In this document: one piece after another, positions 26,852-34,857 of the stretch
How the letters are laid out: every line of letters begins with the position of its first letter
Position numbering within the stretch: position 1 is the stretch's first letter
Origin: Pectobacterium aquaticum
Lineage (GTDB): Bacteria; Pseudomonadota; Gammaproteobacteria; Enterobacterales; Enterobacteriaceae
Direction: 5' to 3'
Assembly: GCF_003382565.3 (NCBI RefSeq)
Contig: NZ_CP086253.1
Span: 1,984,001-2,048,000 of the forward strand
Length of the DNA: 64,000 bases
Made by a program: the position numbers and the translations under genes
Notes under the pieces: model-generated
The model's input: the letters and a program-made list of their open reading frames with translations, nothing else
Told to the model about the DNA's origin: nothing
Database searches by the model: none

Positions 26852-27268
26852 ATGGCGAGTCTGCCAGAACCGCAGAAACTGGCGCGCAACTTTGCGCGCT
26901 GTAATGACTGGGAAGAAAAATATCTTTATGTCATCGAGTTAGGGGAGCGTCTTGCTCCTCTGCCTGACGAATGGCGTAATCCAGACAACCTGATTTCAGG
27001 GTGCCAAAGTCAGGTTTGGATTGTGACACAGCCCGATGAACAGGGCGTGCTCACCCTGCACGGCGACAGCGATGCCGCGATTGTGAAGGGGCTGATTGCG
27101 GTGGTGTTCAGCCTCTATCAGGGGCTGACAGCGCAGGAGATTGTTGAGTTGGATGTGCGGCCATTCTTCGAATCGCTGGCGTTGAATCAACACCTGACGC
27201 CATCCCGCTCTCAAGGGCTTGAGGCGATGCTGCGCGCGATTCGTGCGCATGCTGCCGCACTGCTTTAA
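26852..27268 (+). CDS. sufE: Cysteine desulfuration protein SufE
   Basis: SufE (138 residues) accepts persulfide sulfur from SufS on Cys51, seen in LISGCQSQVW, and delivers it to SufB. The ATG has a GGGGAGG ribosome site. It is the last gene of the suf operon and is followed by a strong terminator. Confidence 0.96.
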   Translation: MASLPEPQKLARNFARCNDWEEKYLYVIELGERLAPLPDEWRNPDNLISGCQSQVWIVTQPDEQGVLTLHGDSDAAIVKGLIAVVFSLYQGLTAQEIVELDVRPFFESLALNQHLTPSRSQGLEAMLRAIRAHAAALL

Positions 27269-27301
27269 TTTTCTTCCCTATTTTCTGCTTTCCTGAAGTA
27301 T

Positions 27302-27342
27302 AAAAAAGCGCTGTGACGGAAAAAAACGTCCAGCGCTTTTTT
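27302..27342 (+). terminator. suf operon terminator
   Basis: The stem AAAAAAGCGCT/AGCGCTTTTTT, with an inner ACG/CGT pairing, ends in a T-rich tail 33 bases after sufE. Confidence 0.85.
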
Positions 27343-27591
27343 GTTTTTTCACTTACTGATTTTTACCAACGGCACGTTATTGTTTTTGGTTGATTTATTA
27401 ACTCGCTGATATTTCAGAATTCGTCCCGTATATTTATTTTCCATTAAAATTTATGCTGACTCTGTTTTGTAAAGAATTGAATATCAATGCTTTGATTTTT
27501 AAATAAAATATTCTTTTGTTACAACAATGCTAATATATACCCACGCTCGGTGGAAAGGGGCAAAATAGCCGCATTGACACCAGATATCCCC

Positions 27592-27650
27592 TGAAAAATT
27601 CAGGTTGCAGCAGGGCGAACGCACTGGCAACTTGAAGTATGTCGGGGGTA
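27592..27650. repeat. Short ERIC-flank-like repeat remnant
   Basis: This segment contains AATTCAGGTTGCAG at one end and GCAACTTGAAGTATG at the other, which are the two terminal sequences of the full repeat at 32562-32755, but nearly the whole core is missing. It looks like a miniature or internally deleted copy within the 474-base sufE-ldtE gap. Confidence 0.55.
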
Positions 27651-27742
27651 AACAGGGTATAGCCAGCCAGATACCGCATTCTGGGTACAGAACCGGATGT
27701 TGTTGATAATTAATATATTAGCTGTGATGTAGGGAACCTAAT

Positions 27743-28765
27743 ATGAAACGCGCGTTAACTTTACTTGGTATGGCCTTCGCGGCATATCTGACCAGCACCG
27801 CTGCTAAAGCGACGGAATACCCGCTACCGCCACCCAATAGCCGACTTATTGGCGAAAACATCGCTTATACGGTCCCCAATGATGGTCGTCCGCTGGAAGC
27901 TATCGCGGCGGATTTCAAGATTGGTCTGTTGGGCATGATGGAAGCGAATCCTGGTGTGGATCCTTACCTGCCGACTGCGGGTTCCACGATCACGATCCCC
28001 ACGCAAATGCTGCTGCCGGATACCCCACGTGAAGGTATTGTGGTCAATCTGGCGGAGCTGCGGCTCTACTACTACCCGAAAGGGAAGAATACCGTCATCG
28101 TTTACCCAATCGGCATCGGTCAACTGGGGCGTAATACGCCACTGATGACGACCAGCGTAAGGGAAAAGCGTGAAAATCCGACCTGGACGCCAACGGCGAA
28201 CATCCGTAAGCATTATCTTGAAGAGCAGGGCATTAAACTGCCCGCAGTCGTTCCAGCGGGTCCAGATAACCCGATGGGGTTACACGCGCTGCGTCTGTCA
28301 GCACACGGCGGCGTTTATCTGCTGCACGGTACGAACGCGGATTTCGGCATCGGTATGCGCGTAAGTTCCGGCTGTATCCGCCTGCGCCCAGATGACATCA
28401 AGGCGTTATTCGACAATGTGCCAGTCGGTACGCGAGTGCAGATTGTTAACGATGCGATTAAAACTTCCGTTGAACCCGACGGTAAACGCTACGTTGAAGT
28501 ACATCAGCCTCTGTCGAAAACTGATAAGGACGATCCACAAACCATGCCGATTCCGCTGACGGCGAAGGCGCAGAAGTTTGTTAAGGATGCGGAGACGGAC
28601 AGTAAAGCGGTTGCTGATGCAATTGTGCGTCGTTCAGGCATGCCAATTGTGGTGAGCGTAGGGCAAGACATCAATACCTACCAGTCACCGGTAGAGTCGG
28701 CTCCAGAAGCGCCTAAGACGCATCAGGTTGCGCCGATCACGGCGATCAGTACCACAGCTCGGTAA
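27743..28765 (+). CDS. ldtE: L,D-transpeptidase (LdtE/YnhG type)
   Basis: A 340-residue periplasmic enzyme that forms 3-3 cross-links in peptidoglycan or attaches substrates to diaminopimelate. A signal peptide (1-23, cleaved after AKA) is followed by a LysM-like domain (about 40-93) and a YkuD catalytic domain with HGTNADFGIGMRVSSGCIRL, placing His195 and the nucleophile Cys211. It lies next to lpp as in E. coli, where LdtE (ynhG) is at this site. The C-terminal 100 residues are low in conserved motifs. Confidence 0.92.
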   Translation: MKRALTLLGMAFAAYLTSTAAKATEYPLPPPNSRLIGENIAYTVPNDGRPLEAIAADFKIGLLGMMEANPGVDPYLPTAGSTITIPTQMLLPDTPREGIVVNLAELRLYYYPKGKNTVIVYPIGIGQLGRNTPLMTTSVREKRENPTWTPTANIRKHYLEEQGIKLPAVVPAGPDNPMGLHALRLSAHGGVYLLHGTNADFGIGMRVSSGCIRLRPDDIKALFDNVPVGTRVQIVNDAIKTSVEPDGKRYVEVHQPLSKTDKDDPQTMPIPLTAKAQKFVKDAETDSKAVADAIVRRSGMPIVVSVGQDINTYQSPVESAPEAPKTHQVAPITAISTTAR

Positions 28766-28897
28766 TACTGAAATAAATCGGCCAGATGCGTTTAGGCGCA
28801 TCTGTGCTGGCCCAGGGATAGGACAGAAGGATGAAGATACCTGACAAAGCGAAAAAGGGATTGAAAGAGAGCGCTGGAAAGGGAAAACACAGGCAAA

Positions 28898-28924
28898 AAA
28901 ATGGCGCACAATGTGCGCCATTTT
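28898..28924 (-). terminator. lpp terminator
   Basis: The stem AAAATGGCGCA/TGCGCCATTTT with a 5-nt loop gives a T-rich tail on the minus strand, 20 bases after lpp. Confidence 0.9.
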
Positions 28925-28943
28925 CACTACTTAACCAGCTCGA

Positions 28944-29180
28944 TTACTTTTTGTAAGTACGAACTTGGTTGTCCAGACGCTGGTTAGCACGAGCTGCGTC
29001 ATCTTTAGCAGCTTGTACGTCAGAGCGGATTGCGTTCACGTCGTTGCTCAGTTGGTCAACTTTAGCGTTCAGAGTCTGAACGTCAGAAGACAGCTGATCA
29101 ATTTTAGCATTGCTTGAACAACCAGCAAGCAGAGTAGAACCCAGAATTACCGCGCCCAGTACCAGTTTAGTACGATTCAT
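28944..29180 (-). CDS. lpp: Major outer membrane lipoprotein Lpp (Braun lipoprotein)
   Basis: The 78-residue precursor has the lipoprotein signal MNRTKLVLGAVILGSTLLAGC with lipobox LAGC, followed by a heptad-repeat coiled coil (SSNAKIDQLSSDVQTLNAKV onward) and the C-terminal lysine in RTYKK that is linked to peptidoglycan. It anchors the outer membrane to the cell wall and is one of the most abundant proteins of the cell. The adjacent ldtE encodes an enzyme of the same chemistry class. Codon use is strongly biased, as expected. Confidence 0.98.
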   Translation of the reverse strand: MNRTKLVLGAVILGSTLLAGCSSNAKIDQLSSDVQTLNAKVDQLSNDVNAIRSDVQAAKDDAARANQRLDNQVRTYKK

Positions 29181-29449
29181 TATTAATACCCTCTAGATTG
29201 AGTTAATCTCCATGTAGCGTGACAAGTATTACACAAACTTTTTTCTAATGAGAATAAATTTTTGATGAGAACATGCTTAATTTTGATCGTTCGCTCAAAG
29301 AAACAGCGAGTTTTACCTATTCATTAAAAAAGTAAGGAAAACAGTGCTATTTTTATCGGATAACTCTGAGGCTTTAGGCTATTAAATGACATGTTACACA
29401 GACGCATTAATTAGGTTATCGCACTGTAGAAAGTCGTTTCAGAATATAA

Positions 29450-29474
29450 AAAAAGCGCCATCAAGGCGCTTTTT
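29450..29474 (-). terminator. pykF terminator
   Basis: The stem AAAAAGCGCC/GGCGCTTTTT lies about 20 bases after the pykF stop, with a T-run on the minus strand. The rest of the 313-base pykF-lpp gap holds the lpp promoter. Confidence 0.9.
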
Positions 29475-29493
29475 ACCGATCTGAGAGTGGGGA

Positions 29494-30906
29494 TCAGAGA
29501 CGGTGTACGGAAGCGGTGTTGGTTGTGCCGCTGGAAACCAGTGCGCCAGAGACCATAACCACAACATCGCCAGCTTGCGCATGACCGCCGTTCAGTGCGG
29601 CTTCTTTACCGATGCGGTAGAAATCATCAGTAGAGGCAATTTCCTTCACCAGCAGCGTATCAATGCCTTTGCTCAGCAGGAGCTGACGCGCAGTGACGTC
29701 GTTAGTCGTCAGCGCCAGAATGCGGGCATTCGGGAAGTATTTACGGATAGATTTGGCAGACTTACCGCCGCTGGTCGCAACCACAATCAGTGGCGCATCC
29801 AGTTTCTCTGCCGTTTCTACCGCACCACGGCAGACGGCTTCAGTGATACGCAGAACCGGAGGAGTCTTGATGGTATCCAGACGGCTTTTCATCACGGAAT
29901 CGGTACGCTGACAGATCGTCGCCATGATGGTAACGGATTCCAGCGGGTATTTACCTTTCGCACTTTCGCCAGACAGCATAACGGCATCGGTGCCATCGAT
30001 GATGGCGTTTGCCACGTCGCCAGCTTCAGCGCGGGTAGGGCGTGGGTTTTTGATCATGGAATCCAGCATTTGCGTAGCGGTGATAACCACTTTGCGTGCC
30101 AGGTTACATTTTTCAATCATCATCTTCTGCGCGAAGATCACTTCTTCAACCGGGATTTCAACGCCCAGATCGCCACGAGCAACCATGATACCGTCGGACG
30201 CTTCCAGGATTTCGTCGAAATTGTTCAGACCTTCCTGGTTTTCGATCTTGGAGATGATCTGGATGTGCTCGCCACCGTGTGCTTTCAGGTGAGCGCGAAT
30301 CTCTTCAACGTCAGAACGTTTACGGATAAAAGATGCGGCAACGAAATCGACGCCTTGTTCGCAACCGAAAATCAGGTCGCGTTTGTCTTTTTCAGCCAGA
30401 GCAGGTAACTGGATGGAAACGCCTGGCAGGTTGACACCTTTATTCTCGCCCAGATCGCCATTGTTCAGCACTTTACAAACGACGTCGTTACCGCTGATCG
30501 CTGTAACCTGCATGCCGATCAAGCCGTCATCGACCAGAACAGTGTTACCGACGCTGAGGTCTTCGGTAAATCCTGCGTAGGTTACGGCGACGCGATCTTT
30601 GTTACCCACGATGCTTTGATCGGTGGTGAACGTGAACGTTTGACCTGCGGTCAGCGTTACGTCAGCGCCGTTTTCCAGCTTCATAGTGCGGATTTCCGGG
30701 CCTTTGGTGTCAAGGAGGATAGCCGCTTGCTGGCCGGTTTTTTCCATAACGGCACGCAGGTTCTTGATGCGTTGACCGTGTTCTGCGTAATCCCCGTGAG
30801 AGAAGTTCAGGCGCATAACATTCATGCCGGCAGACAGCAGGTTGCCAAGCATTTCTTCTGACTCTGTTTTCGGCCCGATGGTACAAACAATTTTTGTCTT
30901 TTTCAT
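29494..30906 (-). CDS. pykF: Pyruvate kinase I
   Basis: PykF converts PEP and ADP to pyruvate and ATP in glycolysis. The 470-residue product equals E. coli PykF in length. The start is MKKTKIVCTIGPKTES; the longer upstream frame is not supported. The active-site signature VMVARGDLGVEIP-type region (IMVARGDLGVEIPVEEV) and the ATP/PEP-site residues in ISKIENQEG and ITATQMLDSMI are intact. A Cra-like site lies about 230 bases upstream, in keeping with Cra repression in E. coli. Confidence 0.97.
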   Translation of the reverse strand: MKKTKIVCTIGPKTESEEMLGNLLSAGMNVMRLNFSHGDYAEHGQRIKNLRAVMEKTGQQAAILLDTKGPEIRTMKLENGADVTLTAGQTFTFTTDQSIVGNKDRVAVTYAGFTEDLSVGNTVLVDDGLIGMQVTAISGNDVVCKVLNNGDLGENKGVNLPGVSIQLPALAEKDKRDLIFGCEQGVDFVAASFIRKRSDVEEIRAHLKAHGGEHIQIISKIENQEGLNNFDEILEASDGIMVARGDLGVEIPVEEVIFAQKMMIEKCNLARKVVITATQMLDSMIKNPRPTRAEAGDVANAIIDGTDAVMLSGESAKGKYPLESVTIMATICQRTDSVMKSRLDTIKTPPVLRITEAVCRGAVETAEKLDAPLIVVATSGGKSAKSIRKYFPNARILALTTNDVTARQLLLSKGIDTLLVKEIASTDDFYRIGKEAALNGGHAQAGDVVVMVSGALVSSGTTNTASVHRL

Positions 30907-31131
30907 ACGATAGTTTCTACAAGTTGTGATGGATAAAAAAACGAGTGAACCAGTGGCAGTGTGAGACAAGCCGCTGGAAAGAATGTATGAGGAAACAGTG
31001 TAAAAGAGGTAAATATAGAAGGTCGTAACAAATGGGGGATGAGGTGCGTAGCCGCTCGCCGCATGGGATTAGCGGGGTTCGCGTTGGCGATGCCGTTGAT
31101 AATAATGTTATTGATAGTGGCACGTTGTTTA

Positions 31132-31145
31132 GCTGAAACCATTCA
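31132..31145 (+). promoter_or_regulatory. Cra (FruR) operator upstream of pykF
   Basis: GCTGAAACCATTCA fits the Cra consensus RSTGAAWCSNTHHW at every position and lies in the pykF upstream region. Confidence 0.65.
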
Positions 31146-31204
31146 ATTGAAACGACGTTCCGTATTATAGTTATTAAGCGACGAGAAACAAGGTGGTAAA
31201 AGGG

Positions 31205-31303
31205 ATGAAGTTGAATATTTTGTCGCGTTTACGCAAAAAACTGGGCGATTTGGTGTTTTTACCTAACTTTGTTGCGCAACTGCCTAAGAAACCCACGGTA
31301 TAA
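31205..31303 (+). CDS. Possible 32-residue basic small protein
   Basis: A short frame begins MKLNILSRLRKKLGDLVF and ends PKKPTV. It is strongly basic and could form an amphipathic helix. An AAAGGG sits directly before the ATG, which is poor spacing. I recognise no family, and it may be chance coding. Confidence 0.25.
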   Translation: MKLNILSRLRKKLGDLVFLPNFVAQLPKKPTV

Positions 31304-31467
31304 ATCCGGTATTACGGTGGGCGACGGCAAGTGGTTGATTCTTGTAATGGCCGACAATAAATAAGGAAAACACGTGTAAGCAGCATGTTTTTCTGTCGAT
31401 CCGTATCACGTTTTTGTGTCATGCTCCTTGAGAAGATGAATGCAAATGGTAGTTTACCTGCCATTGC

Positions 31468-31496
31468 GGATTGTTACTGCGTAAGCAGGCAAAACC
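31468..31496 (+). promoter_or_regulatory. BglG-type RAT antiterminator site 1
   Basis: The 29-base sequence beginning GGATTGTTACTGC and ending GCAGGCAAAACC matches the E. coli bgl RAT exactly outside the loop. When bound by the dimeric antiterminator it prevents folding of the overlapping terminator. Confidence 0.93.
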
Positions 31497-31533
31497 AGAT
31501 GCTCGTTCTTGTTGCGGGTGTCTGGTTTTTTTG
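31491..31533 (+). terminator. Leader terminator before bglG
   Basis: The stem AAAACCAGA/TCTGGTTTT with a T-run starts inside the RAT and ends before the bglG ATG, forming a standard sugar-responsive attenuator. Confidence 0.88.
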
Positions 31534-31550
31534 TTTCCAGGGTTTTAAAA

Positions 31551-32414
31551 ATGAAGATTGCCAAAATACTCAACAATAATGTCGTCACCGTAATCGACGA
31601 AAACAATAATGAGTCGGTTGTCATGGGACGCGGGCTGGGCTTCAAAAAGCATTCTGGCGATCGGCTTGACGAAACGCTGATTGAACGTGTGTTTGTGATG
31701 AAATCTGGCGAGCTGACATCGCGCCTGCAGGAACTGCTGTCAGCGATTCCGATGGATGTCATCACGACGGCGGACAAGATCATCCTGCTGGCAAAAGACC
31801 GTTTGCCCGGGAAATTGCAAAACAGCGTCTACATATCCTTAACGGATCACTGCCACTTTGCGATAGAGCGCCACAAGCAAGGCGTGGATATTCGTAATGT
31901 GTTGTTATGGGAAATAAAACGCCTGTATCCAAAAGAGTTCGCCGTTGGCCTAGAAGCACTGGATATTATTGAGCAGCGTCTGGAGGTGCGATTACCGGAA
32001 GATGAAGCTGGGTTTATTGCGCTGCATCTCGTGAACGCGCAGCTCGATAGTGAAATGCCTGAAGTCTTGCAGATTACCAAAATCATGCAGGAAATACTGA
32101 ATATTGTAAAATATCAGCTGAGTCTGGATTATAACGAGCAGGCGTTAAGCTATCATCGTTTTGTGACGCATTTGAAATTTTTCGCGCAACGGCTAATAGG
32201 AAAAAATACGGTCTTTAGTGATGATGAATCATTGCACGATGTGGTGAAAGATCGATATCAGCAGTCATATCGCTGTGCGGAAAAAATACAGGCACACATT
32301 ATTCAAAAATACCATTACACGTTAACAAAAGAAGAATTAATGTTCTTAACGATTCATATTGAACGCGTACGGACAGAAGGTCAGGATAAAATAGAACTCG
32401 GTGATGGAGAATAA
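31551..32414 (+). CDS. bglG: BglG/LicT family transcription antiterminator
   Basis: A 287-residue RNA-binding antiterminator controlled by PTS phosphorylation. An N-terminal CAT RNA-binding domain (MKIAKILNNNVVTVIDENN, about 1-55) is followed by two PRD domains with conserved histidines (ISLTDHCHFAIERHKQG near 100; the second domain in about 170-280 with HRFVTHLKFF and LTIHIERV). The start is the ATG directly after the leader terminator. It acts on the RATs before itself and before the permease gene, and probably on the RAT-like site before the sulfatase maturase. Confidence 0.93.
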   Translation: MKIAKILNNNVVTVIDENNNESVVMGRGLGFKKHSGDRLDETLIERVFVMKSGELTSRLQELLSAIPMDVITTADKIILLAKDRLPGKLQNSVYISLTDHCHFAIERHKQGVDIRNVLLWEIKRLYPKEFAVGLEALDIIEQRLEVRLPEDEAGFIALHLVNAQLDSEMPEVLQITKIMQEILNIVKYQLSLDYNEQALSYHRFVTHLKFFAQRLIGKNTVFSDDESLHDVVKDRYQQSYRCAEKIQAHIIQKYHYTLTKEELMFLTIHIERVRTEGQDKIELGDGE

Positions 32415-32561
32415 TTTCTGTTAATTTGCTTTTCGTCACAAAATAACAGTGTGGCAAGGTAAATGTCCTTGCATACGGTGAAAGTGAAAGCATAGAGTAG
32501 GTGGAAAGTAAATTATCAGATGAAGTTGGTTTTATTGTCGGCACATAAATCGCGCTGGCAC

Positions 32562-32755
32562 ATACCCTAAATAATTCGAGTTTCAGGACAAAACGTTAAC
32601 GTTTTGAACAACGCGAAGCGTTAGCCCTTTAGGGCGATGCTCAGAGATGAGCATCGTAACGCGGCAAGGGAATGAATCCCGATGAGCTTACACAGGTAAG
32701 TGATTCGGGTGAGTGAACGAAGCCAACGCACATGCAACTTGAAGTATGACGGGTA
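32562..32755. repeat. ERIC-type enterobacterial repeat element
   Basis: A 194-base element has imperfect inverted ends (ATACCCTAAATAATTCGAGT on the left, TGCAACTTGAAGTATGACGG on the right) and an ERIC-like core at 32671-32719 with GAGCTTACACAGGTAAGTGA between complementary arms. It lies inside the bgl operon, directly before the second RAT. Confidence 0.85.
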
Positions 32756-32763
32756 AACAAGCA

Positions 32764-32805
32764 GGATTGTTACTGTCAGGCTAGTCTCGGCGGGCAGGCA
32801 AAACC
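32764..32805 (+). promoter_or_regulatory. BglG-type RAT antiterminator site 2 (extended loop)
   Basis: The two halves GGATTGTTACTG and GCAGGCAAAACC are canonical but are separated by an insert that makes the site 42 bases long instead of 29. The insert can extend the stem (CTGTC with GGCAG). Confidence 0.8.
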
Positions 32806-32859
32806 TAAATCGTTTTCTCAATGCTTATTGGGAAAACGATTTAGGTTTTTTTTTGTCTC
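32802..32859 (+). terminator. Leader terminator between bglG and bglF
   Basis: A long stem, CCTAAATCGTTTT/AAAACGATTTAGG plus an inner CTCAA/TTGGG, is followed by nine T residues and overlaps the 3' end of RAT 2. Confidence 0.92.
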
Positions 32860-32920
32860 AAACAGAGTCGGCAATCTTAAATTATTGATATTTAGGTCTG
32901 TTTAGTATTAAGGATAGACA

Positions 32921-34822
32921 ATGGAATACAAAGCATTAGCAACAGATATACTCGATGGTGTCGGCGGACGCGGCAACATCATTAGCGTAATACATTGCGC
33001 AACGCGATTGCGTTTTAAATTAAAAGACAACAAAAAAGCGGATGCCGTGGCGCTGAAAAATCATTCAGGCGTGATCATGGTGGTTGAAAGTGGCGGACAA
33101 TTTCAGGTCGTCGTCGGCAATCATGTCAGTGACGTTTATCGCAGTTTACAGAATATTGCTGGACTGACCGATCAGGCAGACTCATCAAATAATGAAGATG
33201 GCGATGAGAAAAAAGGTAATCTTCTTTCTCGCTTCATTGATATTATATCTGGCATATTTACGCCATTAATTGGCGTCATGGTTGCCTCTGGTATTTTAAA
33301 GGGATTCTTAGCCCTGAGTTTAGTGTGCGGCTGGATGGTTGAAACCAGCGGAACCTATAAAGTTCTGTTTGCAGCCAGTGACGCATTATTCTTTTTCTTC
33401 CCAGTGGTGTTAGGTTATACCGCAGGGAAGAAGTTTGGTGGAAATCCATTTGTTACGATGGTGATTGGTGCGACGCTAGTGCATCCCTCCATGATCACCG
33501 AATTTGGTGCGATGCAGAGTGCGAATTATCAGCCGCTTTATTTTCTGGGCATTCCGATCACGTTTATTAATTATGCTTCATCCGTTATTCCGATCATTTT
33601 CTCGGCCTGGCTCTCTTCTCGCTTAGAAAAACCGCTGAATGCCATATTGCATATCAACATCCGCAATTTCTTCACGCCGCTACTGTGCCTCTGTATCACG
33701 GTCCCCGTTACGTTCCTGCTGATTGGGCCGGCGGCAACCTGGCTTGGGCATATGCTGGCCGGCGGCTACCAACTGATCTACGGGCTGAACTCCACGATTG
33801 CAGGCGCACTGATGGGCGCTCTGTGGCAGGTGTTTGTGATTTTTGGTCTGCACTGGGGCTTAACGCCGTTGATGATCAACAACCTCAGCGTGCTGGGACA
33901 CGACACACTGCTGCCGTTGCTGATTCCTGCGGTGTTAGGGCAGGCAGGCGCAGTGCTCGGTGTGTTGTTGCGTACTCGTGATATGAAACTGAAAGGGATT
34001 TCTGGTTCGGCATTCTCGGCAGCCATCTTTGGTATTACCGAACCCGCGGTGTATGGCGTCACGCTGCCGCTGAAGCGTCCTTTCATTTTTGGCTGTTTAG
34101 GCGGTGCTATCGGTGCCGGTGTTCTGGGATATTTCAACACCACGATTTACTCCTTCGGTTTCCCAAGCATCTTCACCTTTACTCAGGTCATCCCGCCGAC
34201 CGGTGTCGATAACACGGTCTGGGCCGCCATTATTGGTACGGCGATTGCCTTTACCTTCGCGGCTGCGGCGACCTGGGCGTTCGGGATTCCCGCGCAAGAA
34301 AAAACGACAGAAGTAAATGTACCTGCGGCGGCACCGCAAGCCACGCAGAATCAGAACGATGCAACGCGTAAGCAAGAGATAAACAGCCCGATTGAGGGAA
34401 CGGTGCTGCCACTTGAGCAGGTCGGTGATGAAACGTTCGCCAGTGGATTAATGGGAAAAGGCATCGCGATTAAACCGCAGGCCGGACGCGTAGTTTCACC
34501 GGTGAATGGGACGGTTGCCTCGCTGTTCAAGACCCATCATGCCATCGGACTGGAGTCTGAAGACGGTGCCGAGGTGCTCATTCACGTTGGTATCGATACG
34601 GTGAAATTAGATGGCCAGTATTTCACTGCACACATTAAGACCGGCGATGTCGTGAAGCAGGGCGATCTTCTGGTGGAGTTTGATTATCAGGCGATTGAGA
34701 AAGCCGGCTATGACACGACAACGCCCGTCATTATCACCAATAGCGAAGATTACGTTGATGTTCTGCCTACCGCCGGAAACACCGTGCAGGAACAGGGCGC
34801 GTTGTTGACGTTAATCCGCTGA
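32921..34822 (+). CDS. bglF: Beta-glucoside PTS permease EIIBCA
   Basis: A 633-residue PTS enzyme II for beta-glucosides such as arbutin, salicin or cellobiose. The EIIB domain comes first, with the phosphocysteine Cys26 in HCATRLRF; the membrane EIIC domain spans about 105-460 with the GITEPAVYGVTLPLKRPFI motif; and the EIIA domain is C-terminal, with the phosphohistidine near residue 555 in LIHVGIDTVKLDG. It also phosphorylates and inactivates the antiterminator when no sugar is present. It is expressed only after read-through of the terminator before it. Confidence 0.95.
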   Translation: MEYKALATDILDGVGGRGNIISVIHCATRLRFKLKDNKKADAVALKNHSGVIMVVESGGQFQVVVGNHVSDVYRSLQNIAGLTDQADSSNNEDGDEKKGNLLSRFIDIISGIFTPLIGVMVASGILKGFLALSLVCGWMVETSGTYKVLFAASDALFFFFPVVLGYTAGKKFGGNPFVTMVIGATLVHPSMITEFGAMQSANYQPLYFLGIPITFINYASSVIPIIFSAWLSSRLEKPLNAILHINIRNFFTPLLCLCITVPVTFLLIGPAATWLGHMLAGGYQLIYGLNSTIAGALMGALWQVFVIFGLHWGLTPLMINNLSVLGHDTLLPLLIPAVLGQAGAVLGVLLRTRDMKLKGISGSAFSAAIFGITEPAVYGVTLPLKRPFIFGCLGGAIGAGVLGYFNTTIYSFGFPSIFTFTQVIPPTGVDNTVWAAIIGTAIAFTFAAAATWAFGIPAQEKTTEVNVPAAAPQATQNQNDATRKQEINSPIEGTVLPLEQVGDETFASGLMGKGIAIKPQAGRVVSPVNGTVASLFKTHHAIGLESEDGAEVLIHVGIDTVKLDGQYFTAHIKTGDVVKQGDLLVEFDYQAIEKAGYDTTTPVIITNSEDYVDVLPTAGNTVQEQGALLTLIR

Positions 34823-34857
34823 CATTGAAATTTATGACCCAATTGGGAGGAGAAAAG

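Larger units (their letters stand above)
30907..31550. other. pykF-bglG intergenic region
   Basis: This 640-base gap contains the pykF promoter with a Cra-like site (31132-31145), a possible 32-codon gene (31205-31303) and the bgl leader with its RAT and terminator (31468-31533). Confidence 0.6.

Noticed and set aside
29503..30408. 301-residue plus-strand frame inside pykF
   Set aside because: Antisense shadow of pykF with no recognisable domain.
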